Assembly: GCF_003812745.1 (NCBI RefSeq)
Contig: NZ_CP033831.1
Coordinates: 992,001-1,056,000 of the forward strand
Direction: 5' to 3'
Origin: Serratia sp. FDAARGOS_506
Lineage (GTDB): Bacteria; Pseudomonadota; Gammaproteobacteria; Enterobacterales; Enterobacteriaceae
Length of the DNA stretch: 64,000 nt
Notes under the pieces: generated by a model
Databases searched by the model: none
What the model saw: only the letters and a program-made list of their open reading frames with translations
What the model was told of the DNA's origin: nothing
Shown here: piece after piece, positions 17,451 through 29,024 of the stretch
Layout of the letters: every line of letters begins with the position of its first letter
Position numbering within the stretch: the stretch's first letter is position 1
Made by a program: the position numbers and the translations under genes

Positions 17451-18812
17451 TTAAATCGCCCAGCCGCCGGCGTAGAACGCCACCAGCGCCACGGCGATCA
17501 GCACGGTGCCGATGTTCAGCTTGCGCCATTCGCCGGAGAAGATGCGGCCGATGACCAGCGAGCTGAAGCCCAGCATGATGCCGGTAACGATATTGCAGGT
17601 CAGTACGATGAACACCGCGCACAGCAGGCCGGCCATCGCATCGACGAAGTCGTTGAAGTCCAGCTTGGTGACGTTACTCAGCATCAGCAGGCCGACGTAC
17701 ATCAGCGCCGGTGCGGTGGCGTAGACCGGCACCAGATAAGCCAGCGGCGACAGGAACAGGATCAGCAGGAACAGAATGCCGACCACGGTAGCGGTCAGGC
17801 CGGTCTTGCCGCCCGCGGCGGTGCCGGCGGCGGACTCGATGTAGACCGCGGCGGGCGCGGCGCCCACCAGGCCGGAGAAGATGCTGCTCAGGGAATCCGA
17901 GGTCAGCGCCTTGCCGCCGTTGATAATCTGCCCGTCTTTATCCAGCAGGTTAGCCTGCCCGGCCACCGCGCGGATGGTGCCGGTAGCGTCGAACACCGCG
18001 GTCATCACCAGCGCCAGCACGCTCGGCAACACCACCGGCTGCAATGCGCCCATGATATCCAGGCTGAAGATCAACGATTTGCCGTCAGCGTCCGCCAGGC
18101 TCGGCATGGCGAACAGCCCCTGGTATTTCACCGCCGGGTCGAAGATCAGGCCGATGATGGAAATGGCGATGATCACCAGCAGAATGCCGCCGGGTACACG
18201 CAGTTTTTCCAGGCCGAAGATCACCGCCAGGCCGAGCAACGTCATCACCACCGGGAAGGAGGTGAACGCGCCGAGCGCCACCGGCAAGCCGTCCAGCGGG
18301 TTCTTCACCACCAGGCCGACGCCGTTGGCGGCGATCAGCAGCAAGAACAAACCAATGCCGATGCCGGTGCCGTGCGCCACGCCCATCGGCAGGTTGCGCA
18401 GGATCCAGGCGCGGATGCCGGTGACCGAGATGACGGTAAACAGCACGCCCATCAGGAACACCGCGCCCAGCGCCACAGGAATGCTGATGTGCTGGCCCAG
18501 CACCAGACTGAAGGCGGTGAAGGCGGTCAACGAAATTGCACAGCCGATGGCCATCGGCAGGTTAGCCCACAGCCCCATCAGCAGCGAGCCCAGACCGGCC
18601 ACCAGGCAGGTGGAGACGAACACCGCCGCCGGCGGGAAGCCCGCTTTGCCCAGCATGCTCGGCACCACGATCACTGAGTACACCATCGCCAGGAAGGTGG
18701 TCAGCCCCGCCACCACTTCCTGGCGCACGCTGCTGCCGCGCGCGGAAATTTTAAAATAGCCATCAAGCCCGCCGGTTGGTTTTGCGGCGTGGTTCGCTTG
18801 AGAGTTCGACAT
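17451..18812 (-). CDS. ghxP: Guanine/hypoxanthine permease GhxP (NCS2/AzgA type)
   Basis: A 453-residue purine base:proton symporter of the inner membrane. It is highly similar to E. coli YjcD/GhxP throughout. Segments include [40 protein letters not shown] and [18 protein letters not shown] (substrate-site region), with the C-terminus FYAGGWAI. It takes up guanine and hypoxanthine for salvage. The gap upstream contains PurR-like boxes, which would place it under purine repression. Confidence 0.94.
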   Translation of the reverse strand: MSNSQANHAAKPTGGLDGYFKISARGSSVRQEVVAGLTTFLAMVYSVIVVPSMLGKAGFPPAAVFVSTCLVAGLGSLLMGLWANLPMAIGCAISLTAFTAFSLVLGQHISIPVALGAVFLMGVLFTVISVTGIRAWILRNLPMGVAHGTGIGIGLFLLLIAANGVGLVVKNPLDGLPVALGAFTSFPVVMTLLGLAVIFGLEKLRVPGGILLVIIAISIIGLIFDPAVKYQGLFAMPSLADADGKSLIFSLDIMGALQPVVLPSVLALVMTAVFDATGTIRAVAGQANLLDKDGQIINGGKALTSDSLSSIFSGLVGAAPAAVYIESAAGTAAGGKTGLTATVVGILFLLILFLSPLAYLVPVYATAPALMYVGLLMLSNVTKLDFNDFVDAMAGLLCAVFIVLTCNIVTGIMLGFSSLVIGRIFSGEWRKLNIGTVLIAVALVAFYAGGWAI

Positions 18813-18884
18813 AGGTTACTTCCCCTGTGTTTCATGAATCGGCCCGTCGCAGCAGGCCTGTAATCTCGCCCGCGCCCGATCGTC

Positions 18885-18900
18885 ACGTAATCGTTTACGT
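18885..18900 (-). promoter_or_regulatory. PurR-like box 1 upstream of ghxP
   Basis: ACGTAATCGTTTACGT fits the PurR consensus ANGCAANCGTTTNCNT at all defined positions but one. It is a near-perfect palindrome 73 bp upstream of the ghxP start. Confidence 0.6.
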
Positions 18901-18952
18901 TACGTCCCGCATCCTTGCCCTTCCGTCGCACCGCCAACGGCGATGCGCACCA

Positions 18953-18968
18953 AGGCAAACGTTTAACT
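18953..18968 (-). promoter_or_regulatory. PurR-like box 2 upstream of ghxP
   Basis: AGGCAAACGTTTAACT matches the PurR consensus with one mismatch. A weaker related site, AGGCAAACGATTATCC, lies at 19008-19023. The rest of the 18813-19144 gap holds no gene I can support. Confidence 0.6.
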
Positions 18969-19144
18969 CGCAGCGCGCGGTACGGGTGATTTATGGTGGT
19001 TTATTCAAGGCAAACGATTATCCTGCCTTCCATAGCGTCTAATCAACTAAAGATCGCGGCAATTTATGCAGAAAGCGGCAGGAATGGCGCCTGCACGATA
19101 AAACCGGGGCGACGGCCGCCCCGGCAAACGCCGCCACGGCGAGG

Positions 19145-19552
19145 CTATTGCACCTGCAGTGCCGCCGGATCCATGTACATCAACTCCCAGATATGACCAT
19201 CCAGATCCTGAAAACCGTGGCCGTACATCGTGCCGTAGTCCCGCGGCTGATGGTAGGTGTTGCCGCCGCCGGCGACCGCTTTGCGCACCAGTTCGTCCAC
19301 CGCCGCCCGGCTGGGCTGCGACAGGCACACCAGCACCTCGGTGGCCTGTTTGGCGTCGCCAATCGGATTCGGGGTAAACATCCTGAATTTATCGTGGGTC
19401 AGCAGCATCACGTAAATCGTGTCGCTGACCACCATGCATGCGGCGGTGTCGTCGGTAAATTGCGGGTTGAAAGTGAAACCCAGGTGGGTGAAAAACGCCA
19501 TCGAGGCGGGCAGATCGCGAACGGGCAGGTTAACGAAGATTTGCGTAGCCAT
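19145..19552 (-). CDS. VOC-superfamily (glyoxalase/bleomycin resistance-like) protein
   Basis: A 135-residue protein with the paired beta-alpha-beta-beta-beta modules of the vicinal oxygen chelate fold. It begins QIFVNLPVRDLPASMAFFTHLGF and ends YGHGFQDLDGHIWELMYMDP, where HGFQDLDGHIWE is the usual second metal-ligand strand. This subgroup is annotated as a glyoxalase-like or extradiol-dioxygenase-like protein with unknown substrate. It appears to be a single gene with ATG 19552 preceded by GGAGG. Confidence 0.85.
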   Translation of the reverse strand: MATQIFVNLPVRDLPASMAFFTHLGFTFNPQFTDDTAACMVVSDTIYVMLLTHDKFRMFTPNPIGDAKQATEVLVCLSQPSRAAVDELVRKAVAGGGNTYHQPRDYGTMYGHGFQDLDGHIWELMYMDPAALQVQ

Positions 19553-19599
19553 GGGCTACCTCCGATGAAGAATGACCCCATCGAGTATAGCCCATCCGG

Positions 19600-20268
19600 T
19601 TAACTCAGCAGGTCGTAAGGGCCGCCCTGCTCCAATGCCCGCTGGTAGGCGGGCCGGGCGTGAATGCGCTGCAGAAAGCCACGCAGTTTCGGGCAATCAT
19701 CCAACGCGCCGCGCGCCGCCATCGCCTCCAGCGGGAAGCTCATCTGAATGTCCGCCGCGCTGAAGTCGTTGCCGACGAACCAGCTGCCCTTGTTCAGGTG
19801 TTGTTCGAGGAATTCGCAGTGCGGCGCGATCTGCTTGTCGAGGTATTCGCGCTGCACGCCCTTGCCGATCGCGCCGGCCACCGGTCGCAGCAGCCAGGGG
19901 ATCGGCGGCTGCCCGAGACGGCTGAACACCAGTTTCATCACCAACAGCGGCATCAGCGATCCTTCGGCATAGTGCAGCCAGTAGCGGTATTGCTGGCGTG
20001 CGTGAAAGTCGGTCGGCATGAACATCCCTTGCGCGTCATAGGCTTCCTGCAGGTATTCGATGATGGCGCCGGACTCCGCCAGCGTCAGATCGCCGTCGAC
20101 GATCACCGGTGATTTGCCCAGCGGGTGGATCTTTTTCAGCGCCGCCGGCGCCAGCATGGTCTGCGGATCGCGTTCGTAGCGTTGCACCTGATAGGGGACG
20201 CCCAGCTCTTCCAGAAACCACAGAATGCGCTGCGACCGCGAATGATTGAGATGATGAACAATGATCAT
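19600..20268 (-). CDS. Glutathione S-transferase family protein
   Basis: A 222-residue protein. The N-terminal thioredoxin-like domain begins MIIVHHLNHSRSQRILWFLEE and has the GSH-binding GKSPVIVDGDLTLAESGAIIEYL (cis-Pro and Glu-Ser). The helical C-terminal domain includes FVGNDFSAADIQMSFPLEAM. It probably conjugates or reduces electrophiles in the cytoplasm. ATG 20268 follows AGGAG and overlaps the preceding gene's stop in an ATGA quartet, so the two are translationally coupled. An ATG at 20292 in the same frame is less likely. Confidence 0.9.
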   Translation of the reverse strand: MIIVHHLNHSRSQRILWFLEELGVPYQVQRYERDPQTMLAPAALKKIHPLGKSPVIVDGDLTLAESGAIIEYLQEAYDAQGMFMPTDFHARQQYRYWLHYAEGSLMPLLVMKLVFSRLGQPPIPWLLRPVAGAIGKGVQREYLDKQIAPHCEFLEQHLNKGSWFVGNDFSAADIQMSFPLEAMAARGALDDCPKLRGFLQRIHARPAYQRALEQGGPYDLLS

Positions 20269-20708
20269 GACGAAGCTCCTGTCCGCTGCCACACCAGTTC
20301 GCCAACCTGCACGCCGTTGCCGAGCTGCAAGGGCACCGTGCGCAACGTCAGCCGATCACCGCTGAAAGCGTAAAAACGCACCTGACGGCTGCCTACCCAG
20401 TTGGGGAACGAACAGCCTTCGACCTGATGCACCACCCGTTGCTCGCTTTCCTCCACCTGATAGCGGCCGAAGTAGCAAATCATATTGATGAAGGCGGTAC
20501 GGATCTCCTGTTCGGACCCCTGCGCCAAATCGTCTGCGGCGAAACGCGGCCGCACGGCGCTATATAGCTGCGCCGCCATCGTGCCGTTGGCCTCATAGTG
20601 GATGCGCCCCAACACCTGCTCGCCCAGCGGATAATTCAACTCGCCGCTCTGATTTTTAAACGCCGACGACACCAGCGCCCAGCTGCCGATAAACGCATTT
20701 ACCGTCAT
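20265..20708 (-). CDS. Lipocalin-like domain protein
   Basis: A 147-residue protein resembling the Lipocalin_5-type domain. It starts FIGSWALVSSAF, contains GRIHYEANGTMAAQLYS and YFGRYQVEESEQRVVHQVEGCSFPNW, and ends in beta-rich sequence GDRLTLRTVP. Related proteins occur alone or in biosynthetic clusters and may bind small hydrophobic ligands. The stop overlaps the start of the glutathione transferase gene by 4 nt, which links the two functionally. No signal peptide is visible. Confidence 0.78.
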   Translation of the reverse strand: MTVNAFIGSWALVSSAFKNQSGELNYPLGEQVLGRIHYEANGTMAAQLYSAVRPRFAADDLAQGSEQEIRTAFINMICYFGRYQVEESEQRVVHQVEGCSFPNWVGSRQVRFYAFSGDRLTLRTVPLQLGNGVQVGELVWQRTGASS

Positions 20709-20904
20709 TACGCTTCTCCGGTTAAGGATCGTCTGTAAAGGGTAGTGGTGATTTTTCCCGCGCGCCAGCGGGTTAAAAAATGGTCAATTTATTTGAATGA
20801 GATACTCAAAACTCTCCGATTTTTTATTCCAGCCTATAGCACTACTATTTAACACATCGAGAGACAACGGGCTCTCACCTAATCAATACGCTGAGGAATA
20901 CATC

Positions 20905-21165
20905 ATGAAAAACGTCAAAATTTTTGCTACCGCTGCGCTGCTGGCTACCGCTTCTTTCGCGACCTTCGCCGCTGACCTGCCTTCCAGCCAACCTGCTGCA
21001 GACGCCCAGAAAATCGGCGTAGTCTCCGTTAGCGGCGCAACCAACCTGAGCGCGCTGGAAAGCGAACTGGCCAGCAAAGCCGCCGCGTCGGGCGCCAGCT
21101 CATACCGCATCGTCGCCGCCGGTGGTCAGAACAAACTGTACGGCACCGCAGAAATCTTCAACTGA
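20905..21165 (+). CDS. YdgH/BhsA/McbA-like (DUF1471) exported stress protein
   Basis: An 86-residue protein with a signal peptide (MKNVKIFATAALLATASFATFA, cut before ADLPSS). A single DUF1471 domain follows, with the typical IGVVSVSGATNLSALESELASKA and ending SSYRIVAAGGQNKLYGTAEIF. Family members are small periplasmic or surface proteins induced by acid, peroxide or biofilm growth. ATG 20905 follows TGAGGAATA. A terminator comes just after, so it is monocistronic. Confidence 0.9.
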   Translation: MKNVKIFATAALLATASFATFAADLPSSQPAADAQKIGVVSVSGATNLSALESELASKAAASGASSYRIVAAGGQNKLYGTAEIFN

Positions 21166-21194
21166 TCGTCGAACAGCCAATCGACGGAAGAAAG

Positions 21195-21216
21195 AAGCCC
21201 CGCAAGGGGCTTTTCT
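21195..21216 (+). terminator. Rho-independent terminator after the DUF1471 gene
   Basis: AAGCCCC (21195-21201) and GGGGCTT (21206-21212) around GCAA, then TTTCTC. Confidence 0.88.
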
Positions 21217-21314
21217 CGTTGTTGGCAGGCAAAGCTCTTTGTGCACCGTGACCGCCAGACATTTCACCGATACTGGGAATAACGCCTTACCCTCACCCAC
21301 TTTGGAGAAATAAC

Positions 21315-22064
21315 ATGACCACAGCACAACCTCTGCAAGGCAAAGTCGCGTTCGTTCAAGGCGGTTCACGCGGTATCGGTGCCGCCATCGTTAAACGGCT
21401 GGCGAGCGAAGGCGCCGCGGTCGCCTTTACCTATGCCGCCTCGGCCGATCGCGCCGAAGCGGTGGCAAGCGCCGTTACCGCCGCCGGCGGAAAAGCCCTC
21501 GCCATCAAGGCCGACAGCGCCGATGCGGCAGCGCTGCAGCAGGCAGTGCGCCAGGCGGTCAGCCACTTCGGCAATCTGGATATTCTGGTGAACAACGCCG
21601 GGGTGTTTACGCTGGGCAGCACCGAGGAACTGGCGTTGGAAGACCTGGATCGCATGCTGGCGGTCAACGTGCGCAGCGTGTTCGTCGCCAGCCAGGAGGC
21701 GGCGCGCCACATGAACGACGGCGGCCGCATCATCCACATCGGCAGCACTAACGCCGAGCGCGTGCCGTTCGGCGGCGCGGCGGTGTATGCGATGAGCAAA
21801 TCGGCGCTGATCGGCCTGACCAAAGGCATGGCGCGCGATCTCGGCCCGCGCGGCATCACCGTCAATAACGTGCAGCCCGGCCCGGTGGACACCGAGATGA
21901 ACCCGGACGCCGGCGAGTTCGCCGATCGGCTCAAGCAGCTGATGGCGATCGGCCGCTATGGCAAAGATGAAGAGATCGCCGGCTTCGTCGCCTACCTCGC
22001 CGGCCCGCAAGCGGGTTACATCACCGGCGCAAGCCTGAGCATCGACGGCGGCTTCTCGGCGTAA
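21315..22064 (+). CDS. Short-chain dehydrogenase/reductase, BdcA-like
   Basis: A 249-residue classical SDR. The nucleotide-binding motif is GGSRGIGAAIV (residues 16-26), the structural motif NNAG follows, and the catalytic triad is seen as IIHIGST (Ser) with YAMSK (Tyr and Lys). The C-terminus GASLSIDGGFSA is normal. The N-terminal VQGGSRGIG and overall sequence resemble E. coli BdcA, an SDR reported to bind cyclic di-GMP and promote biofilm dispersal, but a plain 3-oxoacyl or sugar reductase role is equally possible. Confidence 0.85.
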   Translation: MTTAQPLQGKVAFVQGGSRGIGAAIVKRLASEGAAVAFTYAASADRAEAVASAVTAAGGKALAIKADSADAAALQQAVRQAVSHFGNLDILVNNAGVFTLGSTEELALEDLDRMLAVNVRSVFVASQEAARHMNDGGRIIHIGSTNAERVPFGGAAVYAMSKSALIGLTKGMARDLGPRGITVNNVQPGPVDTEMNPDAGEFADRLKQLMAIGRYGKDEEIAGFVAYLAGPQAGYITGASLSIDGGFSA

Positions 22065-22078
22065 CGTCCCCTGAAATG

Positions 22079-22105
22079 CAAAAAGCCCCGTAAAGGGGCT
22101 TTTTT
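22079..22105 (+). terminator. Bidirectional terminator between the SDR gene and ssb
   Basis: AAAGCCCC (22082-22089) pairs with GGGGCTTT (22095-22102). T runs occur on both strands, serving two convergent genes. Confidence 0.9.
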
Positions 22106-22127
22106 GTTGGCTGCAAACGGCCGGATA

Positions 22128-22658
22128 TCAGAACGGAATATCGTCGTCGAAATCCATTGGCGGTTCGTTGCTGGTCGCCGGAGCGCTGTTCTGCGCCGGG
22201 CGAGACTGCTGCTGGCCGCCGCTGAACTGGTTGCCGCCCTGTGGCTGCTGAGGCTGGCCCCAACCGCCCTGACCGCCGGCAGATTGACCGGCCGGCGCGC
22301 CGCCGCCCTGACGGCCGCCCAGCATCTGCATGGTGCCGCCGACGTTAACCACAATCTCGGTGGTGTAACGATCCTGGCCGCTCTGATCCTGCCATTTACG
22401 GGTCTGCAGGGAGCCTTCAATGTAAACCTGAGAGCCTTTGCGCAGGTATTCGCCCGCCACTTCAGCCAGTTTGCCGAACAGCACGACGCGGTGCCACTCG
22501 GTCTTCTCTTTCTGCTCGCCGGTCGCCTTGTCACGCCAGCTTTCGGAGGTCGCCAGGGTAATGTTGGCCACTGCGCCGCCGTTCGGCATGTAACGGACTT
22601 CTGGATCCTGACCCAGATTCCCGACCAGAATTACTTTGTTTACGCCTCTGCTGGCCAT
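22128..22658 (-). CDS. ssb: Single-stranded DNA-binding protein
   Basis: A 176-residue SSB. The OB-fold (about 1-115) begins [27 protein letters not shown] and contains [17 protein letters not shown] Gly/Gln-rich linker follows, and the acidic tip [10 protein letters not shown] recruits replication and repair partners. It protects single-stranded DNA in replication, recombination and SOS repair. ATG 22658 is chosen over the GTG at 22664. It is divergent from uvrA and shares a LexA-controlled gap, as in E. coli. Confidence 0.97.
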
Positions 22659-22796
22659 GAGCACTTCTCCCGATGATTGATTTCTACACAGTATAAACGC
22701 GTCAGTTTACCACGCTGAGTGCGAAACCACACCCGTGTTGATAAGTGCGAATTGCATTCCAGAATTGTCTTTTCGATCGACCTTGTTGCATTCGCA

Positions 22797-22816
22797 TACT
22801 GGATATTCATTCAGGT
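22797..22816 (+). promoter_or_regulatory. LexA (SOS) box in the ssb-uvrA gap
   Basis: TACTGGATATTCATTCAGGT contains the required CTG-N10-CAG. It differs at one base from the E. coli uvrA box as I recall it (CTGT replaced by CTGG). The position in the divergent gap is conserved, so SOS control of uvrA, and perhaps ssb, is expected. Confidence 0.8.
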
Positions 22817-22935
22817 TTTTTTGTGTCATAATTATGCGTTTCGACCAGGCTGTGCCGGTTTTTTGCGAGATCCATCACAAAATCCCCCGCAAAAATCGCG
22901 ACAGGCGCGGTGTATCATCAAGACGGGAAGTGTAA

Positions 22936-25764
<2,829 letters not shown>

Positions 25765-25782
25765 CGGCGGGTTATCATCCCT

Positions 25783-25814
25783 CTCAACGAGGCGACCTGT
25801 TCCGCCTCGTTGAG
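25783..25814 (+). terminator. Perfect 12-bp inverted repeat after uvrA
   Basis: CTCAACGAGGCG (25783-25794) and CGCCTCGTTGAG (25803-25814) around an 8-nt loop, 20 nt after the uvrA stop. There is no T tract, so it is either a Rho-dependent or stabilising hairpin. The remaining gap to 26097 is AT-rich and carries nothing else I can name beyond a presumed promoter for the next gene. Confidence 0.65.
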
Positions 25815-26097
25815 CAATCAACATATCCCTTTCTGATAAACATTAAATAATCTTCTCTGCATCATTCCTTTAAAAACAGGCGCTTTGAGTCCTGCCAATA
25901 ATAAACTTCACCAATTATGCTGCTCGTTTGGCTGTTGTTTATTCCCCATGCGTTTCACTATTGCGGTGAAATAACGCCAATGACGCGCCGTCGTCTGCCA
26001 ATTAACCAATATAAACGTGGCGTTTATAAATAAGCTGCGATTAATACGCTGGCCTGCGGGCCGTATATTCAATGGGATGATATAAAAGGTATTTAAC

Positions 26098-26904
26098 GTG
26101 GATAATAAACTGGGAACCTCTGCCGCCGCGCTGTTCTTTCTGTTTCCTCTCGCCGCTCAGGCGCAGGATGGCGAAGCCTCTTTAACGCTTGCCGGCGGCC
26201 TCGCCGTCGCCCCCGCCTATGAAGGCTCTTCTTTTTACAGCATTGACCCCTTGTATCAGATAAATGCCGGCTATCAAAACGCCAACTGGGGAGAATTCAG
26301 TGCGGGCAGCGAGGGTGCGCGTTGGCAATTCCCGCTAACCGGCCCCGTCGGTATCGCGTTATTGCTCAACTATGATGCCGGCCGTGATGAGGAAATCAGA
26401 ACCTTGCGCGGGCGCAATACCCGGCTCAAAGGCATGGGCAAGCTGGGCGGCGCGCTGGAGGCCGGTGCCGAACTGAGCTACCAATTCGATCCCTTCCGCG
26501 CCTACGTAAAAGGGATGCAAGCGACACGCAAACGCAGCTACGGCGGGGAAGACCTGGGCCACACGGCCTATGTGGAAACCGGGCTCACCGGGCAATATCC
26601 GCTCAGCGAACAGCTGACGTTGATCGGCAACCTCTCCACCACCTGGGCCAACAGCGGCTATCAGCGCGGCTATTTCGGCGTAACGCAGCAGCAAACGCAG
26701 CACAGCGCTTTCAGCGCTTATCGACCGGGCAGCGGCTTCAAGGACGCGACGCTCACCGCCGCCCTTAATTATCAATGGCGACCAAACGTGGCCTTCCAGG
26801 CCGGAGTCGGCGTGACCCGTCTGCTGGGCGACGCGGCTGACAGCCCTATCGTCGAAAAAACCACGTCGGGCATGGCCTTCACCAGCGCCAGCTACAGCTT
26901 CTGA
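26098..26904 (+). CDS. MipA/OmpV family outer membrane protein
   Basis: A 268-residue protein with a signal peptide (cut after AQAQ or thereabouts). It is a beta-barrel of the MipA/OmpV family: LTLAGGLAVAPAYEGSSFY at the N-terminus, repeated aromatic strands, and the C-terminal FTSASYSF ending in Phe for BAM recognition. MipA scaffolds murein synthesis with PBP1B and MltA in E. coli; other members are stress- or antibiotic-induced. GTG start at 26098. The neighbouring M48 gene may be a partner in envelope maintenance, which is only inference. Confidence 0.88.
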   Translation: MDNKLGTSAAALFFLFPLAAQAQDGEASLTLAGGLAVAPAYEGSSFYSIDPLYQINAGYQNANWGEFSAGSEGARWQFPLTGPVGIALLLNYDAGRDEEIRTLRGRNTRLKGMGKLGGALEAGAELSYQFDPFRAYVKGMQATRKRSYGGEDLGHTAYVETGLTGQYPLSEQLTLIGNLSTTWANSGYQRGYFGVTQQQTQHSAFSAYRPGSGFKDATLTAALNYQWRPNVAFQAGVGVTRLLGDAADSPIVEKTTSGMAFTSASYSF

Positions 26905-27078
26905 CGTGTTACCCAATAAGGCCGAGAGAGTGCGCCTGCAAGCGAGATAGCACAATAACGCGAAGGCGAAAAAACAAACTATAGTTTAACGAATTGTGAG
27001 GCAAACAGGCGGATAATTAAACCATGCCATATTTAGCTGACAATATCAGGCGTTGCTCTCCCTTATTAAGGATATTTT

Positions 27079-27942
27079 ATGTGCCAACATCATTCGACGA
27101 AGTGTCGTAACTTCACGGCATTTCGCCATCGCTGGGAAATGCCCATGATCTGGCTATCGGCGATAATAACGCTTCTCGGTTTTTTATTTGGCATCGCCGC
27201 TATTGTCATGTCCTCGGACGAGAAAATTTTGGGGTTAGGCGCGGAAGCTAAAGAAACATTGGATAAGCTCAGCCTGTTCGCCTTATTACCGCTGATCCCC
27301 ATCGCTTTCTATATTTATCGTTTCTATCTCGCCGCCCAGGCGAAATCCAACGCCTTGCGCGTCGGGCCGACGCAATTTCCTGAGCTGTTCGCGCTGTATC
27401 AGGATATTGGCCGCCGTCTGGAACTCAAGACGCTGCCCAAGCTCTACCTGACCAACGGCAACGGCGTGGTCAACGCCTTCGCGCTGGAATGCAACCGCCG
27501 TCAGCGCTATGTGGTGATCCACGCTGAAATCGCCATGCTAATGCCCACCGCGCCGGAGATCGTGGAGTTTGTGCTGGCGCACGAGCTGGCCCACCACAAG
27601 CTGCGCCACGTGTCGCTGTGGCGTCTGGCGATCGGCGTCGTGCCGCAATCGCTGGTGCTGCCCGGCCTGGCGACCACCCGCGCGCAGGAGTATTCCGCAG
27701 ACCGCGTGGCGCTCGCCGTCTGCCCAAATTACGCCGACACGGTGCGGCTGCTGGCCGTCGGCCCCTGGATGCAGCACGGCGTGAACCCGCAGGCCTGGCT
27801 GGAACAGTGCGAAGAAGAGAATAAGGAGCTGTTTGTCCGCATCAGCAACCTGCTGTCGGATCATGCGGTAATGGTCAAACGCTTCAAGGCGCTCAAAGAC
27901 ATTGAGATGCACGGCTTCGAGCGCCACGGCAGCATGTTTTAA
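27079..27942 (+). CDS. M48-family membrane-associated zinc metallopeptidase
   Basis: A 287-residue protein with two hydrophobic segments near the N-terminus (about 24-45 and 68-88). The zinc motif is HELAHH (from His168), and EYSADRVALAV supplies the third ligand, as in HtpX/Ste24 (M48) peptidases. These cleave membrane or misfolded envelope proteins. Start ATG 27079 follows AAGGAT. The first 20 residues (MCQHHSTKCRNFTAFRHRWE) are unusually Cys- and His-rich; an internal Met at residue 21 or 23 is an alternative start, but with a poorer ribosome binding site. Confidence 0.85.
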   Translation: MCQHHSTKCRNFTAFRHRWEMPMIWLSAIITLLGFLFGIAAIVMSSDEKILGLGAEAKETLDKLSLFALLPLIPIAFYIYRFYLAAQAKSNALRVGPTQFPELFALYQDIGRRLELKTLPKLYLTNGNGVVNAFALECNRRQRYVVIHAEIAMLMPTAPEIVEFVLAHELAHHKLRHVSLWRLAIGVVPQSLVLPGLATTRAQEYSADRVALAVCPNYADTVRLLAVGPWMQHGVNPQAWLEQCEEENKELFVRISNLLSDHAVMVKRFKALKDIEMHGFERHGSMF

Positions 27943-27957
27943 TCCGCCCCGCCGGGC

Positions 27958-28515
27958 CTACAGCGTTTTCAGCACGCGCGCCGGGTTGCCGCCCACCACG
28001 CAGTTGGCCGGCACGTCTTTGGTCACCACGGCGCCGGAAGCCACGACCGCATTGTCACCGATGGTCACGCCCGGATTGATCACCGCGCGTCCGCCGATCC
28101 ACACGTTGTCGCCTATCCTGACCGGTTTACCGAACTCCGCCCCACCGAGACGGGTCTCAGCATCCAGCGGATGGGTCGCGGTGTAGATATGCACCCCTGG
28201 CGCCAGTAGGCAGTTGTCGCCGATATGCACCTCGCACACGTCGAGGATCACGCAGTCGAAGTTGGCGTAGAAATTCTTGCCGAGATAGATGTTATAGCCG
28301 TAGTCGCAACGGAACGTCGGCTCGATGGTACCGCCCTGATAACGGCCCAGCAACTCGCCCAGCCACTGTTTGCGCAGTTCGCTCTCTTCCGGCGAGGAGT
28401 GGTTATAGCGATGCGTCAGCTGGCGCGCGCGCCGACGCTCGCTGCGCAACAGGTCATCGCCGGCATCGTATAGCTCCCCGGCGATCATCTTGCGCTTTTC
28501 TTCGCTGATGGCCAT
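27958..28515 (-). CDS. maa: Maltose O-acetyltransferase
   Basis: A 185-residue trimeric left-handed beta-helix acetyltransferase of the Maa/NodL/LacA group. It begins [17 protein letters not shown]. Hexapeptide repeats include the catalytic-His region YTATHPLD and the coils [21 protein letters not shown]. It transfers acetyl from acetyl-CoA to the 6-OH of maltose or glucose, perhaps for export detoxification. It is convergent with the M48 gene (15-bp gap). A second, diverged homologue is at 39026-39598. Confidence 0.92.
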   Translation of the reverse strand: MAISEEKRKMIAGELYDAGDDLLRSERRRARQLTHRYNHSSPEESELRKQWLGELLGRYQGGTIEPTFRCDYGYNIYLGKNFYANFDCVILDVCEVHIGDNCLLAPGVHIYTATHPLDAETRLGGAEFGKPVRIGDNVWIGGRAVINPGVTIGDNAVVASGAVVTKDVPANCVVGGNPARVLKTL

Positions 28516-28666
28516 GTCGGCCTCCTTATGTTATCCGCGTTTCTTGAATGCCCAAGCGTAGCCGCTTTTGCCTGACAACAAAAAGGGAACGTTCCCAATC
28601 TAAAATCACGATCACGCTTTAGCATGAAAAAACAGGAGAAAAACGGGCGGCGCCGCCGCCCGGCAA

Positions 28667-29020
28667 TCAGGCGCGCAGTTCCTGACGCACGTGTTCGGGC
28701 AGGCCGTCCACCACCAGCTGATAGGAGCTGTCAATCAGCGTATAAAATTGCGAGTTCGGCAGGTTGCCGTCGAGAAACACCGTATTCCAGTGCGCCTTGT
28801 TCAGGCCGGCGCAGGCGACGATCTCCGGATGGTGTTCGCGCAGGCTTTCCGCCAGCTCCGGGCTGGACTTGACCGCCAGCGCCGGCCGCCCTTCCACCTC
28901 GCACACCATGGCGAACATTACGTCGCCCACCTTGATCTGGCTGGCCTGCCACTGGTTCTGGTCGCTTTGCTCCGCGCCCGGCTTCGCCATGCAGTACTCC
29001 AGCAATGCGCTGTTATTCAT
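28667..29020 (-). CDS. yjbR: MmcQ/YjbR family protein
   Basis: A 117-residue protein of the MmcQ/YjbR family (double wing-type fold, CyaY-like). It contains MAKPGAEQSDQNQWQASQIKVGDVMFAM, VKSSPELAESLRE and LNKAHWNTVFLDG. Function is unknown; MmcQ proteins bind DNA in some cases. ATG 29020 follows AGGGGGAAT. It begins 4 nt after yjbQ, forming the yjbQ-yjbR operon known from E. coli next to uvrA. Confidence 0.92.
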   Translation of the reverse strand: MNNSALLEYCMAKPGAEQSDQNQWQASQIKVGDVMFAMVCEVEGRPALAVKSSPELAESLREHHPEIVACAGLNKAHWNTVFLDGNLPNSQFYTLIDSSYQLVVDGLPEHVRQELRA

Positions 29021-29024
29021 TGGG

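Noticed and set aside
18813-19144. A possible purine riboswitch upstream of ghxP
   Set aside because: I could not find the conserved three-way junction of purine aptamers; the PurR-like boxes explain the palindromes better.
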